The notes under the pieces were generated by a model. That model saw nothing but the letters and a program-made list of their open reading frames with translations, was not told the origin of the DNA and ran no database searches. The position numbers and the translations under genes were made by a program. From positions 124,001-188,000 of the forward strand of contig JBBSAM010000003.1 in NCBI GenBank assembly GCA_038252255.1: 64,000 nucleotides of DNA. Direction: 5' to 3'. Positions 50,853 through 60,275 of the stretch are shown here, one piece after another; position 1 is the first letter of the stretch, and each line of letters starts with the position of its first letter. Source of the stretch: Chersky-806 sp038252255 (GTDB taxonomy: Bacteria; Actinomycetota; Acidimicrobiia; IMCC26256; JAENVU01).

Positions 50853-51032
50853 GCCGTTGGCCTCCTGTGATGTCGGTCAGCACCGCCGATTCTACGGCCG
50901 GCGCGGGCGCGACCATGTGCCGCCTATGGCCATCGGTCGGGTGAGTGGTGTAGGCCATGGCTGCGACGGTCCTCGTCACCTCGCCGGCGCAACCGCGGCA
51001 ACACCATTTCGTACCTGGGGAGTGAGTGAGAC

Positions 51033-51287
51033 ATGACGCGTCACGGCGACGACGACTTCCCGGGACTCGACCTCGGGGAATACGCCGAGGTCCTCGGTGG
51101 CCTGCACCACATCGCGATCTCGATCGCGCCGGACTGCTGGGAGCATCTCAGGGGAAAGCTGGAAGCGGCCGGCGTGGCAACGCAGCGGATGAGCGGGTCG
51201 TCGCTCTACTTCAACGGACCGGACGGCGAGCGGCTCGAGCTCATCTCGGACCCGTTGCTCGAGATGTACGGGACCACCGTCGCGTGA
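51033..51287 (+). CDS. Single-module VOC (glyoxalase) fold protein
   Basis: An 84-residue protein whose middle reads LGGLHHIAISIAPDCWEHLRGKLEAAG and ends YFNGPDGERLELIS, the beta-alpha-beta-beta-beta pattern of one vicinal-oxygen-chelate module. Usual VOC enzymes have two such modules, so this chain would have to dimerise. The metal ligands would be His26 and Glu69. GGGGAG lies 11 nt before ATG 51033. The next gene follows after 13 bp. Confidence 0.65.
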   Translation: MTRHGDDDFPGLDLGEYAEVLGGLHHIAISIAPDCWEHLRGKLEAAGVATQRMSGSSLYFNGPDGERLELISDPLLEMYGTTVA

Positions 51288-51300
51288 CGATGATGCGGAC

Positions 51301-51837
51301 GTGACGTCGACGGCACAGCACGACCAGCTCGAAGCGCACGCCCATCGCGCCGAGGTGCTCCGCGAGGCCGCGACCATGGTGCTGTACGTCTCGGTCGTCG
51401 AGATCGCCGAGTTGGCGACGCTGCCCGAGGGCCACTTCTCGCATGGACGCGTCAGCGGCCCGGTCGGCACGCAGCTCCTCGCGATCGTCTGGGGCACCGC
51501 GATCGGACTCGCAATCGCGCACTGGTTCGCGTTTCGCGTCGCTGCGCCCGGCTTCCGCGGCGATCGGCCCACGCGTCACGACACGAACATCGGGCTCGCC
51601 CAGCTGGCCGGCGCCGTGCTCGTGGCCGCCATCTCGAGCGTGCCCGTGCTCTTGTTCTCGGACGTCCGGGCGCAAGAGACGATCGGCGACGTCCCCGCCA
51701 TCATCATCGGCGTGATCGGGTACCTCGTTGCCCGCGCGACCGGGAGGTCACGGTTGCCGTCCGTCTTCTACGGCATCACCGCGCTCGCGCTCGGCATCAT
51801 CGTCGCGCTGGTGAAGAGCGCGCTCGCGGCGCACTGA
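51301..51837 (+). CDS. Integral membrane protein of unknown function
   Basis: A 178-residue protein with a soluble N-terminus of about 50 residues and four or five membrane helices (near 55-75, 95-115, 125-145 and 150-175). Charged loops include RPTRHDTN and DVRAQETIGD. I do not recognise a family. The GTG start at 51301 follows the VOC gene by 13 bp. Confidence 0.65.
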   Translation: MTSTAQHDQLEAHAHRAEVLREAATMVLYVSVVEIAELATLPEGHFSHGRVSGPVGTQLLAIVWGTAIGLAIAHWFAFRVAAPGFRGDRPTRHDTNIGLAQLAGAVLVAAISSVPVLLFSDVRAQETIGDVPAIIIGVIGYLVARATGRSRLPSVFYGITALALGIIVALVKSALAAH

Positions 51838-51861
51838 ACCGCATGCCGCCCGCTCGACCGG

Positions 51862-53328
51862 TCAGAGCGTCTCGTGGGCCCGATGGTCGTCCAGCCGATC
51901 GGCCGGCCATTGCCCCGAATAGATCTCGTCGTAGGTCCAGTCGGGTTGCTTCGCGGCTTGGCGCTCGTCGAGCACCGCGCGCCCCTCGACCAGGTCGTAG
52001 ATCGCCGCGATCAGTGTCGGCGACGACGGCGCCCCGGACTTGTCCCGGTGCTGCTCGACCTCCTCGCCGAAGAGCTCGAGGATGCTGCCGACGACCGCCT
52101 GCTGCTGATAGGGCAGGTTGCAGCGCGCGCCTTCGGCAACCGTCGCCAGGCTGGCGTCGAGCACCTCGAGATCACTGGCCTCGGCCGTTGAAGCGCAGAG
52201 CTTGGTGAGCGCATCGGCGATCGCGAGCCCGTCCGACTTACAGGCCGCACACTGCCCGCACGACTCCACGCCCAGGAAGTGCGCGACCCCCGCCGCCACT
52301 GCCGTGAAGTCGGTCTGATCGTCGAACACGATGAAACCGGCGCAGCCGAGCCCGGCGCCGATGCCCTTCATCGCCTCGTACGTCAGCGGTGTATCGAGCT
52401 GGTCGCCGGGAATCAGGGGATTGGCCACACCCGACATGACCGCGGCGATCTCGCGACCGGGGGCGACCCCACCACCCACGTCCTCGATGAGCTCGCGCAA
52501 GGTCGTACCCATCGCGACCTCGGCCACACCCGCGCGCTGTGTGTCCCCACTCACGGTGCAGACGATGGTTCCGGGTGAGTCGGTGGTCCCTACCGCCCGG
52601 AACCAGTCGGCGCCGTTTGCCAGGACCCCCGGGACGTTCGCAAAGGTCTCCACGTTGCTCGCCAAAGTCGGCGGCGCGATGTGATCGGGGCCGGCCATCT
52701 CGACGTGGGCCGCCGACGAGCTGTTGGCGGTCAAGTCCTCCGCGTACTCGACGACCTCCTCGACGCCGCGCCGGTACGGAGGCGCGATTCGGGGGAACGG
52801 GTACCGCCCGTCGATCGTCTCGAGCAGCGCCGTCTCCTCGCCGTAGAGGTACTCGCTCGGCCCGGCGAAGACGCGCACGTCCACGTCCCCGAACCACCCG
52901 GCCGCGCGCATCTCCTCGATCGCGCGCTCGAGCCGATCGATGCCCTGGGTCTCGGTGCGCTTCAGCCCGACGATCACCTCGCTCGCGTCGACGACGTGCG
53001 CGCCGATGAGTGCGCCCTCGAGCACGTGATACGGGTTCGCGCGCAAGATCGCGCGGTCCTTGAACGATCCCGGCTCACCCTCGGCGGCGTTCACCACGAT
53101 GCTCGCCCGGGCTTCGAACGCCTCGTTGGCCATCACCGCCCGCCACTTCCGGGACAGCGGGAACCCGGCTCCGCCGCGGCCGCGCAGGCCGGCGGCATCG
53201 AGCCGGTCGAGCAGGTCGTCCGGGTTGGCCGACCGGGCGATGCGCAAACCCTCGCCACCGCCGGAGGCGATGTAGTCGTCCAGCGTCTCGACGGGCGCCG
53301 CAGACAGGATCCGATGCAGTAGCTCCAT
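51862..53328 (-). CDS. NuoF-like NADH dehydrogenase 51-kDa subunit, orphan
   Basis: A 488-residue homologue of the complex I / formate dehydrogenase FMN subunit. GRGGAGFP (about 49-56) and the following AEGEPGSFKDR are NADH and FMN contacts, the SLBB region follows, and SCGQCAAC supplies three of four cluster Cys, with a later Cys in GARCNLP. I chose ATG 53328; an in-frame TTG 33 nt upstream gives a longer N-terminus. No NuoE, NuoG or hydrogenase genes are adjacent, so its partner is unknown; a ferredoxin-linked NADH oxidase or formate dehydrogenase role is possible. Confidence 0.87.
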   Translation of the reverse strand: MELLHRILSAAPVETLDDYIASGGGEGLRIARSANPDDLLDRLDAAGLRGRGGAGFPLSRKWRAVMANEAFEARASIVVNAAEGEPGSFKDRAILRANPYHVLEGALIGAHVVDASEVIVGLKRTETQGIDRLERAIEEMRAAGWFGDVDVRVFAGPSEYLYGEETALLETIDGRYPFPRIAPPYRRGVEEVVEYAEDLTANSSSAAHVEMAGPDHIAPPTLASNVETFANVPGVLANGADWFRAVGTTDSPGTIVCTVSGDTQRAGVAEVAMGTTLRELIEDVGGGVAPGREIAAVMSGVANPLIPGDQLDTPLTYEAMKGIGAGLGCAGFIVFDDQTDFTAVAAGVAHFLGVESCGQCAACKSDGLAIADALTKLCASTAEASDLEVLDASLATVAEGARCNLPYQQQAVVGSILELFGEEVEQHRDKSGAPSSPTLIAAIYDLVEGRAVLDERQAAKQPDWTYDEIYSGQWPADRLDDHRAHETL

Positions 53329-53398
53329 GCCCGGAGTGTCCCACGCCGCACTTTCTCCCAAGCGTCATAGGGGTGCTGCGGTCGGGCAGAATGGCCCC

Positions 53399-53638
53399 AT
53401 GGATGACAACTTGACGCCGGAACGGCCACTCGATGCCGGCGTGCCCGAAGAGGTGCCGGAGGCTCTGAGCGCGATCGAGGGCGCTCGCATCCTCGCCAAC
53501 GAGGCCCGGGAACGGCTCCGGGCCGACGGCTTCACCGACGACGAGATCGACAAGTGGGCCGAGTCGTTCATCACCGAGGTCGGCGCCGGAGAGGTGGACG
53601 ACCTCGTCGACTGGATCCGCCGCCAGGAGCGGCGCTAG
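53399..53638 (+). CDS. Small acidic hypothetical protein
   Basis: A 79-residue, acidic, mostly helical protein (EGARILANEARERLRADGFTDDEIDKWAESF, then DLVDWIRRQERR). It looks like a small soluble helical bundle. I do not recognise a named family with certainty. It is divergent from the NuoF-like gene with 70 bp between them. A small hairpin (CTCAC-GG-GTGAG) follows the stop. Confidence 0.68.
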   Translation: MDDNLTPERPLDAGVPEEVPEALSAIEGARILANEARERLRADGFTDDEIDKWAESFITEVGAGEVDDLVDWIRRQERR

Positions 53639-53788
53639 CTCACGGGTGAGACCGATCAGCGGTGCTGGCGCGATGACCCCGGCGACACTCTCGCCTCGAA
53701 GCGGGGGCTGAGTCACTGCCCGACCGCGGGCCGGAATATCGGGAACGGTAGGCTCAGCCCGGTTCGACCAGGGATGGGGGGATTCGTC

Positions 53789-56128
53789 ATGCGTCGACCG
53801 AGTCTGCTGGGCGCGCTCGTCCTGACCGGGCTGATGGCGCTGGTCCTCGCCGGGTGCACTCGTTGGCATGACGGCGGACGCGCCGGCGGGCCGCGCTCGC
53901 CGATCACGATCGTGGCGCCGGGCGACGAGACCCAGGTCCCGGCGAGCGGAACGGTGGACGTCATGGTCCGGCTCGGCCACTCGCTGCGCGAGTCGACCTT
54001 GCGGCTCGAGCTGGTGACGCGCAACGGGTCACCCCTCGACCTGACCGACCGCCTGCAGCCCGCGGACCATGGCGCGACGACCACACTGGCCGCGGCCGAC
54101 CTCACGCCGGGGATCAGCCGCCTCGTGGCGAGCGCCCGCGCCGACGCGCACGACGCCCACCGCATCTCCACGAGCGCGGTCATCTCGTGGGAGCCCGCGG
54201 TGGACGTGTCGCTCGCCAACCGCTGCGACTTCCTCGGCCAGAGCCGGTGCGCGCTGCCGTTCCCGAACAACTGGTTCACCGTCCGCGACCGCAGCACCGA
54301 CACCGGGCGCCGCGTCCAGCTCGATGCCGCGTCGCTCCCCGCCAACACGGCCGGGGTACACACCGACCCGAGCGAGTGGAACCGCAACGACGGCTTCAGC
54401 CCGGGCGCGATGATCCTCGCCCACATCCCCGGGGTCGACCTCGCCGCCAGCGGCGCCCCGCCGATCACGGACATCGGCCGCTCACTCTCACCCGACTCCC
54501 CGATCGTGCTCGTCGACGCGAGCACCGGTGAGCACTGGCCCTTCTTCGCCGAGCTCGATGCCAACGCCACGTCTGACGCCAACCGCGCGCTCATCATCCG
54601 TCCGGCCCGCAACCTGCTCGAAGGTCACCGCTACATCGTGGCGCTGCGAGAGCTCGAGGACGGATCGGGCGCGGTGTTGCCGGCGAGCCGCGCGTTCCAG
54701 CTGTACCGGGATCAGATCCCGACCTTCATCCCGGTGGTCGAGGGCCGCCGCGCGCACATGGAACGCCTCTTCGAGACGTTGGAGCATGCACACGTGTCCC
54801 GCGGCGACCTCACCCTGGCCTGGGACTTCACCGTGGCGAGTGAGCGCAACCTCGCCGGCCGCCTCCTCCACATCCGTGACGACGCGTACGCGTCGCTGCA
54901 CGGTGGCGCGCCCAGCTTCACCGTCACCCACGTCGACGACAACGTCGACAGCAACACGCTGCGCCGGGTGCTGGGTACGTTCACCGTCCCCAACTACCTG
55001 ACCGGCACCGGCCAGCCCGGCTCGAGCTTCAACTACGCGCCCGGCGACACGGGACCCAACCGGCTGCCGGCCCGCAACGGCGACTACACCGCGAATTTCC
55101 GGTGCCTGATCCCGCGGTCCGCGAGCGCGGACGGCAACGACCCGGTGCACCCCGCCCGCGGCATCGTGAACGGTCACGGCCTGCTCGGCAGCGCGAACGA
55201 GGTCGAGGGCTTCGGCCCGCTCGCCAACCAGGGCAACTCGGTGATCTGCGGAACGGACGAGATCGGGATGTCGAGCAGCGACCTGCCCAACGTCGCCGCG
55301 ATCCTCGGCAACATCTCGCAGTTCCCCACGCTCGCGGACCGGTTGCAGCAGGGCATCCTCAACATGCAGCTCCTCGCGACGCTGCTGAAGAACCCGGCCG
55401 GCTTCGCCACTGACCCGGCGTTCCAGGCCGGGGCCGCGCACACCCCGCTCGTCAAGACCGGTGAGGTGTACTTCAACGGCAACAGCCAGGGCGGCATCCT
55501 CGGGGGCGCGATCACCGCGGTCTCGACCGAGTTCACCCGCGCCGTGCTCGGTGTTCCCGCGATCAACTACAGCACGCTCCTGAATCGCAGCGTCGACTAC
55601 ACCCGGTTCGCCGGGGTCAGCACCGCGGCGTACCCCGACCCGCTCGACCAGCAGCTCGACTTCTCGTTGATCCAGATGCTGTGGGACCGGGGCGAGGGGG
55701 ACGGGTACGCGCAGCACCTCACCAACGATCCCCTGCCGAACACGCCGCGCCACCAGGTGCTGCTCATCGAGGCGTTCGGCGATCACCAGGTCGCGAACAT
55801 CGGGACCGAGACGCTCGCCCGCTCGATCGGGGCGAAGGTCTGGCAACCCGCCCTGGCCCCCGGCCGGAGCCCTGACGTCGTCCCGTTCTGGGGGATCGAA
55901 CCGGTGCCCTCGACGCCGTACCGCGGCTCGGTGCTCGTCATGTGGGACTACGGCACACCCCGGCCTCCGCTCGACAACACCCCGCCGGAGGGGCCGCAGT
56001 ACGGCAGCGACCCCCACGGCTTCGGCCACGACAACCCCGGCGTCGCGCAGGAGGCACTCGCGTTCCTGCAGCCCGACGGCGCGTTCGTCGACGTGTGCAA
56101 CGGGGGTCCCTGCCAAGACCCCCGCTGA
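53789..56128 (+). CDS. Large lipoprotein with Ig-like and lipase-like domains
   Basis: A 779-residue lipoprotein with signal peptide MRRPSLLGALVLTGLMALVL and lipidated Cys23 (AGC). An N-terminal Ig-like domain (about 30-125) is followed by a large alpha/beta-hydrolase-like region with likely nucleophile Ser566 in FNGNSQGGILGG, as in lipases. I chose ATG 53789, with GGGGGG 7 nt upstream, over ATG 53774. It probably acts on an ester or lipid outside the cell; the family is not well characterised. Cys pairs near both ends suggest disulfides. Confidence 0.78.
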   Translation: MRRPSLLGALVLTGLMALVLAGCTRWHDGGRAGGPRSPITIVAPGDETQVPASGTVDVMVRLGHSLRESTLRLELVTRNGSPLDLTDRLQPADHGATTTLAAADLTPGISRLVASARADAHDAHRISTSAVISWEPAVDVSLANRCDFLGQSRCALPFPNNWFTVRDRSTDTGRRVQLDAASLPANTAGVHTDPSEWNRNDGFSPGAMILAHIPGVDLAASGAPPITDIGRSLSPDSPIVLVDASTGEHWPFFAELDANATSDANRALIIRPARNLLEGHRYIVALRELEDGSGAVLPASRAFQLYRDQIPTFIPVVEGRRAHMERLFETLEHAHVSRGDLTLAWDFTVASERNLAGRLLHIRDDAYASLHGGAPSFTVTHVDDNVDSNTLRRVLGTFTVPNYLTGTGQPGSSFNYAPGDTGPNRLPARNGDYTANFRCLIPRSASADGNDPVHPARGIVNGHGLLGSANEVEGFGPLANQGNSVICGTDEIGMSSSDLPNVAAILGNISQFPTLADRLQQGILNMQLLATLLKNPAGFATDPAFQAGAAHTPLVKTGEVYFNGNSQGGILGGAITAVSTEFTRAVLGVPAINYSTLLNRSVDYTRFAGVSTAAYPDPLDQQLDFSLIQMLWDRGEGDGYAQHLTNDPLPNTPRHQVLLIEAFGDHQVANIGTETLARSIGAKVWQPALAPGRSPDVVPFWGIEPVPSTPYRGSVLVMWDYGTPRPPLDNTPPEGPQYGSDPHGFGHDNPGVAQEALAFLQPDGAFVDVCNGGPCQDPR

Positions 56129-56157
56129 GCCGCGCTCGATCCGGCCGCGGAGACCTC

Positions 56158-57531
56158 TCAGGCGAACTGCGGGAGCCAGACCTTGGTGGCGTCGAGCATC
56201 TCGTTCGTCATCGCCTGCAGCTGGTCCCAATCGATGCGGCCGGCCAGCGGGTCGGCGAGCATCGCTTCGAAGACCTTCTCGCGGCTGCCGCTCAGGCCGG
56301 CTTCCACGGTGAGCTCCTGGCTCGCCGATACCCGGCGGAGGTGCTCGGCCAGGCCCGGGGGGCACTCGGCGCGGTCGCGGCCGCGCACACCTGATGCATC
56401 CGCGATGCACACGCTCTCGACCACGACGTCCGGCGGCAGGTCCGGGCACTGGCCTCTGTTCGGGAGGTTCAACGGGTAGTTACGAGCGTGATCGCGCAGG
56501 AAGGAGTCGATCAGCGGCGCTACCAGCTCGCCCGACGGCATCGACGGGACCTCCGGCGCGGCGATCAGCGCTTCGAGCGCGGCAACGTGACCGTCCTGGC
56601 CGCGCTCTCGGTCCTCGATCGTCGTGAGCTCGACGCCCCAACGCTTCCCGTAGTTCGAGGTCTCGGTCAGGAAGCCGGGGAAGAACTCGGCGAGGTGACG
56701 GTCACCGGCCGCGGGCAGCACGCCGAACCGGCCGAGGAGGTCGAGCTTGATCCGGTTCCTCGCCAGGAGATCACCCCGGGTCCAGCGGCCACCCGGACCG
56801 GCGGCCGGCACGCCGAAGTCGTCGGGCAGGTCGAAGGCCAACGGCTCGGCCGCACGCGACGGATCGTCGAGGACCTCTCGGATCGCCTCGAACCCGTCGC
56901 GACCGTCGAGGTCGAGCGACGTGATCACCGGCAGATGGTTGACGCCGGTGACCTCCATGCTCATGGAGCGGAAGTCCGTGTCGAGCAGCAGCGAGAGCGT
57001 GAATCGCGTCATCGTGACCTCGTGGCAGAGGCCGATCGTCTTCACGGGCGTCTCGCGAGTCACCGCGCGGCACAACGCGGTCATGGGGTTGGTCAGGTTC
57101 AGGAGCCACGCGTCCGGGCAGATCTCCTCCATGTCGCGGGCGATCCCGACGAGCACGGGGATGTTGCGGAGCGAACGGATGATGCCGCCGGGGCCGACGG
57201 AGTCACCCACGCTCTGCTTGATGCCGTAGCGCTCCGGGATCTCGAGATCGTGGCGCATGCTCGTGAACCCACCGGTCGAGATCGAGACCACGACGTAGTC
57301 GGCGCCTTCCAGCGCGCGACGCTGATCGGTGGTCGAGGTTGCGGACAGCCCGACGCCACGAAGCTCGGCGATGCGCTCCACCCACGCGGTCATCCGCGGG
57401 AGCGGTCGTGGGTCGATGTCCTCGAGCACGATCTCCGCGTCGGTGAGCGACGGCGTGTTCGCGATGTCGATCAGCAGCTTCGGGACCCATTGGTAGCTGC
57501 CACCTCCGACGATCGCTATGCGCGGTGCCAC
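56158..57531 (-). CDS. Family 4 glycoside hydrolase (AglA/LplD-like)
   Basis: A 457-residue NAD+ and Mn2+ dependent glycosidase of family GH4. The Rossmann start is RIAIVGGGSYQWVPKLL, LLNLTNPM holds the substrate Asn148, and the metal ligands are Cys169 (GLCHE) and His199 (GVNHL). GH4 enzymes cleave alpha- or beta-glycosides by oxidation at C3 and elimination. The Glu after CH and the sequence around it fit alpha-galactosidase or glucuronidase branches more than phospho-glucosidases, but this is a guess. It starts with GTG and is the last gene of the Liv-PhyH-ThuA operon. Confidence 0.87.
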   Translation of the reverse strand: MAPRIAIVGGGSYQWVPKLLIDIANTPSLTDAEIVLEDIDPRPLPRMTAWVERIAELRGVGLSATSTTDQRRALEGADYVVVSISTGGFTSMRHDLEIPERYGIKQSVGDSVGPGGIIRSLRNIPVLVGIARDMEEICPDAWLLNLTNPMTALCRAVTRETPVKTIGLCHEVTMTRFTLSLLLDTDFRSMSMEVTGVNHLPVITSLDLDGRDGFEAIREVLDDPSRAAEPLAFDLPDDFGVPAAGPGGRWTRGDLLARNRIKLDLLGRFGVLPAAGDRHLAEFFPGFLTETSNYGKRWGVELTTIEDRERGQDGHVAALEALIAAPEVPSMPSGELVAPLIDSFLRDHARNYPLNLPNRGQCPDLPPDVVVESVCIADASGVRGRDRAECPPGLAEHLRRVSASQELTVEAGLSGSREKVFEAMLADPLAGRIDWDQLQAMTNEMLDATKVWLPQFA

Positions 57532-57549
57532 AGCTCTACCTCCACGTGC

Positions 57550-58602
57550 TCATGGTCGGGTCGCCTCGAGCCGGCGATCCAGGAATTCTCCTACCAGCTC
57601 CCCATGCCATCGGTGGCCCCCGGCGAACACGTCGTGCACCAACGCGTCGGTGGGGGCCCCGAACACGGCGTAGAGGGCGCGGAGCTGCTCGACCGTACGG
57701 CGGGCGGCGGCTTCGGGAAAGAGCGGATCGTCGCTCCCGGTCTCGACGAGCAACGCGCGCGGCGCGATGAGCGCGGCGACGTCGACGTGCTCGAGGGAGC
57801 CGAGCATCCCGGGGAGCACCTGCGAGCCACACATGTTCCACGGGACTCGGTGCGCGGTCTGCCACGACGAGAGGTACCCGCTGACGACCGCGGCTCGCAC
57901 GCGCTGGTCGAGGGCGGCGACGAACAGTGCCATCGTCGCGCCGTACGAGAAGCCGACGACCCCGAGCCGGTCCGCTTCGACGAGCGGGTGCTCCGCCAAC
58001 AGATCCAGCGCGCGCCGGAGGTCCCAGAGGTTCTGCGCGATCGGGTGGGAGCCGGCCATCACCGCGTGCACCAAGTTGACGTCGCAGTGGTAGCGGTCGT
58101 CGGGCTGCCAATCGGCTCGTTCGCCGAAGCACCGGAGATCCGGGGCGAGCACGACGTAGCCCCGTTCCGCCAACGCATGCGCGTAGTCGCCCCGGTGCTC
58201 CTCGAACGCGGCCCGCACCGCGGGGGTGTCGACGCCGCACACCTCGTCCTTGCCCGGTCCGTGACCGTGCAACGCGAGGACCGCCGGCCCCGGCTCACGC
58301 CGGTCGTGCGGGACGAGCAGGTACGCGGGCACGCTCATGGTCGGCTCGACGTCGAACACGACCGTCTCCCGCCGGTACGTGCCACAGTCGACGGTGGCGA
58401 GCACCTCGGCGTCGAGCGGAATCGGCTCGGGTGGCTCGCCCAGCAAGGCGGACAACCGGGCGCGGACCCGCTCGCGCCATCCGGCGAGCGCGCTCGGATC
58501 GTCGGGGAACGGATCGGCCTGGTGCACCGACGCGAGCTGCAGCTGCCATTGGGCCCAGGGCGAGAAGTTGCGCCGCCGGGCGGCGGTGCGGGAATCAGGC
58601 AC
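57550..58602 (-). CDS. Alpha/beta hydrolase (acetyl xylan esterase / dienelactone hydrolase-like)
   Basis: A 350-residue serine hydrolase with PAVLALHGHGPGKDEV, nucleophile Ser in GFSYGATMA, Asp in ETGSDDPLFP and His in FAGGHRWHG. The N-terminal 90 residues form a lid-like extension typical of carbohydrate-acting members. I chose the GTG at 58602, which overlaps the ThuA gene stop by 8 bp. In this operon it may deacylate a sugar derivative. Confidence 0.85.
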   Translation of the reverse strand: MPDSRTAARRRNFSPWAQWQLQLASVHQADPFPDDPSALAGWRERVRARLSALLGEPPEPIPLDAEVLATVDCGTYRRETVVFDVEPTMSVPAYLLVPHDRREPGPAVLALHGHGPGKDEVCGVDTPAVRAAFEEHRGDYAHALAERGYVVLAPDLRCFGERADWQPDDRYHCDVNLVHAVMAGSHPIAQNLWDLRRALDLLAEHPLVEADRLGVVGFSYGATMALFVAALDQRVRAAVVSGYLSSWQTAHRVPWNMCGSQVLPGMLGSLEHVDVAALIAPRALLVETGSDDPLFPEAAARRTVEQLRALYAVFGAPTDALVHDVFAGGHRWHGELVGEFLDRRLEATRP

Positions 58603-59302
58603 GAGCGTCCAGCGCCCAGCCGAGACCACCGGCGAGGTGGCGCAGATACGCGGGGGTCTCCCACGCGCCGGGGAAGTGCCCGAGGCTGGTCGAGAACGTG
58701 CGGCCCCGGCCTTCGGTGAAGCACCAGGAGAGCGGGTAGCCGAACTCGGGGTGACGGGCACCCGGCGCGTCGGGGTCGAGATCCTCCGGCGCAACGCGCA
58801 GCAGGATCTGCGCGTCGTCGCGCAGGTCGCGGAACTGGTACACCTCGTCGTGCCACCGCCAGCGCTCTCCCAAGTGCTTCGTGGCCGGGTGGTCGAGCGC
58901 CACGACCTCCAGGTCGACGGTCTGCGTCCACGGATGGCCGTCGAAGCGAGCGCCGACCACGAGCCCGTAGTCGTCCCAGCCATAGCAGGCGTCCGTCGCC
59001 GAGTGGATCGCCAGGATCGCGAGCTCGGCGTCGCGCAAGCGGCGCAGGATGGTCGCACGCTGCAGCTCGCTCCATGGTGTCTCACCGATGGTGAAGAGGG
59101 CGAGGGCTGCGGCCCGATCGATCGCGTCGCGCGGCAGCGTGCGGACGTCGTCGACCCGGGTTGCTTCCAGCCCGTGGAGCTCGGCGACCTGGCTCACGCC
59201 GATCGCGGCCTGGTCGAGGACACCGTGCACCCCCGCCGGACCGTCGACGTATGGCGCCACCTGCGTCACGAAAAGGAGCACCGGCTCTGGCACGAACGTC
59301 AC
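58595..59302 (-). CDS. ThuA-like domain protein
   Basis: A 235-residue protein of the ThuA (trehalose utilisation) family, a class I glutamine amidotransferase-like fold without the catalytic Cys. Signatures are LAILAIHSATDACYGWDDYGLVVGARFDGHPW and a late GRGRTFSTSLGHFPGAWE. ThuA proteins belong to sugar oxidation pathways through 3-keto intermediates. GTG 59302 is my choice; another GTG is 9 nt downstream. It lies 13 bp after the PhyH gene. Confidence 0.85.
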   Translation of the reverse strand: MTFVPEPVLLFVTQVAPYVDGPAGVHGVLDQAAIGVSQVAELHGLEATRVDDVRTLPRDAIDRAAALALFTIGETPWSELQRATILRRLRDAELAILAIHSATDACYGWDDYGLVVGARFDGHPWTQTVDLEVVALDHPATKHLGERWRWHDEVYQFRDLRDDAQILLRVAPEDLDPDAPGARHPEFGYPLSWCFTEGRGRTFSTSLGHFPGAWETPAYLRHLAGGLGWALDARA

Positions 59303-59315
59303 CGTACGCGCGCCG

Positions 59316-60275
59316 TCACCGCGATCCAAGCGCGTCCCGCCATGGCGCGAGGTCGAGCTCGGGATAGCGACGAGCGGTTGCCGCGAGCAGGGTCCCGTCC
59401 CAGATCTCATGACCCGGGGGCGGGAATCCGAAGAGCGCGAGCTCTTTCGGCGTCGAAGCGGAAGCGAAGTCGTCCCACTCGAACGAGTTCGCCCGCGACT
59501 GCATCGAGTCGTAGCCGACCCAGTCCTGGCCCGCGCGCTTGAAGCTCACGTTGAGCAGGAACCGGGCGCTGCCGGGATCGGTGAGATCCACCCCGCGGTG
59601 GAAGACGTCCGGCCGGTATGCGAGCAGCGAGCCCCGCACACCGGTGGCGGGGCGCTCGGCTGCGTACAGCTCCGGATCACCATCCGGCATGATGAGCGGC
59701 TCGGTCGGAGACCTCCCCACCGAGTCGCGCAACGGCACGAGATGGGTCGGAGCAGTGCCGTGATCGACGTCGGACAGGTAGAGGAACGACTCCACGTGGA
59801 GCCATGGCGGCTCGGTGAGCGGCGGGAGGAACGAGTGGTTGCGGTCCGTGTGCATCGGCTGCTCGTAGTTCGTCAGCCCCTGGTACTTGGCGTTGACGCG
59901 GGCCTGGTAGATGCGGAGATCCGTCGACTGCAACGCCCGTTCCATGAAGTCGACGACGGCAGGATGCACGCACAGCCGGTTCAACGCGCCGGAGCCGGGG
60001 AACGGGAACTCATGGAGCCACTTGTGCTGCTCGGGACGGAACCCGGGCCCGTCGGGCGGCCAGGTCCACTTCTCGCGACTGGGTGGCGGGCGCCCGAGCC
60101 ACTTCTCGAGCTCGCCTTCGGGATCCGTGTGGTACTGCTCGGCGCTCGGGAACGCTTCGAGCAGGTCCGCGGCCGCGGCATCGATCTCGTCCGTCGCGAC
60201 GAGGCCGGGGACGAGCACCCACCCGTCCTCACGCCACGCGGTGACCGCCTCGTCAGGAGCGAATGGTGCGCTCAT
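59316..60275 (-). CDS. Phytanoyl-CoA dioxygenase (PhyH) family oxygenase
   Basis: A 319-residue Fe(II)/2-oxoglutarate oxygenase. The facial triad is His142 and Asp144 in PMHTDRNH, and His226 in DVFHRGVD, followed by the 2-oxoglutarate Arg region SARFLLNVSFKR. The natural substrate is not necessarily phytanoyl-CoA; family members hydroxylate many lipids and small molecules. Its gene overlaps the end of the ABC fusion gene by 23 bp, so it is part of the same operon. Confidence 0.88.
   Translation of the reverse strand: MSAPFAPDEAVTAWREDGWVLVPGLVATDEIDAAAADLLEAFPSAEQYHTDPEGELEKWLGRPPPSREKWTWPPDGPGFRPEQHKWLHEFPFPGSGALNRLCVHPAVVDFMERALQSTDLRIYQARVNAKYQGLTNYEQPMHTDRNHSFLPPLTEPPWLHVESFLYLSDVDHGTAPTHLVPLRDSVGRSPTEPLIMPDGDPELYAAERPATGVRGSLLAYRPDVFHRGVDLTDPGSARFLLNVSFKRAGQDWVGYDSMQSRANSFEWDDFASASTPKELALFGFPPPGHEIWDGTLLAATARRYPELDLAPWRDALGSR

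Noticed and set aside
51862..53328. Part of a complex I operon
   Set aside because: Neighbours are a membrane protein and a small acidic protein; no other Nuo subunits are encoded nearby.
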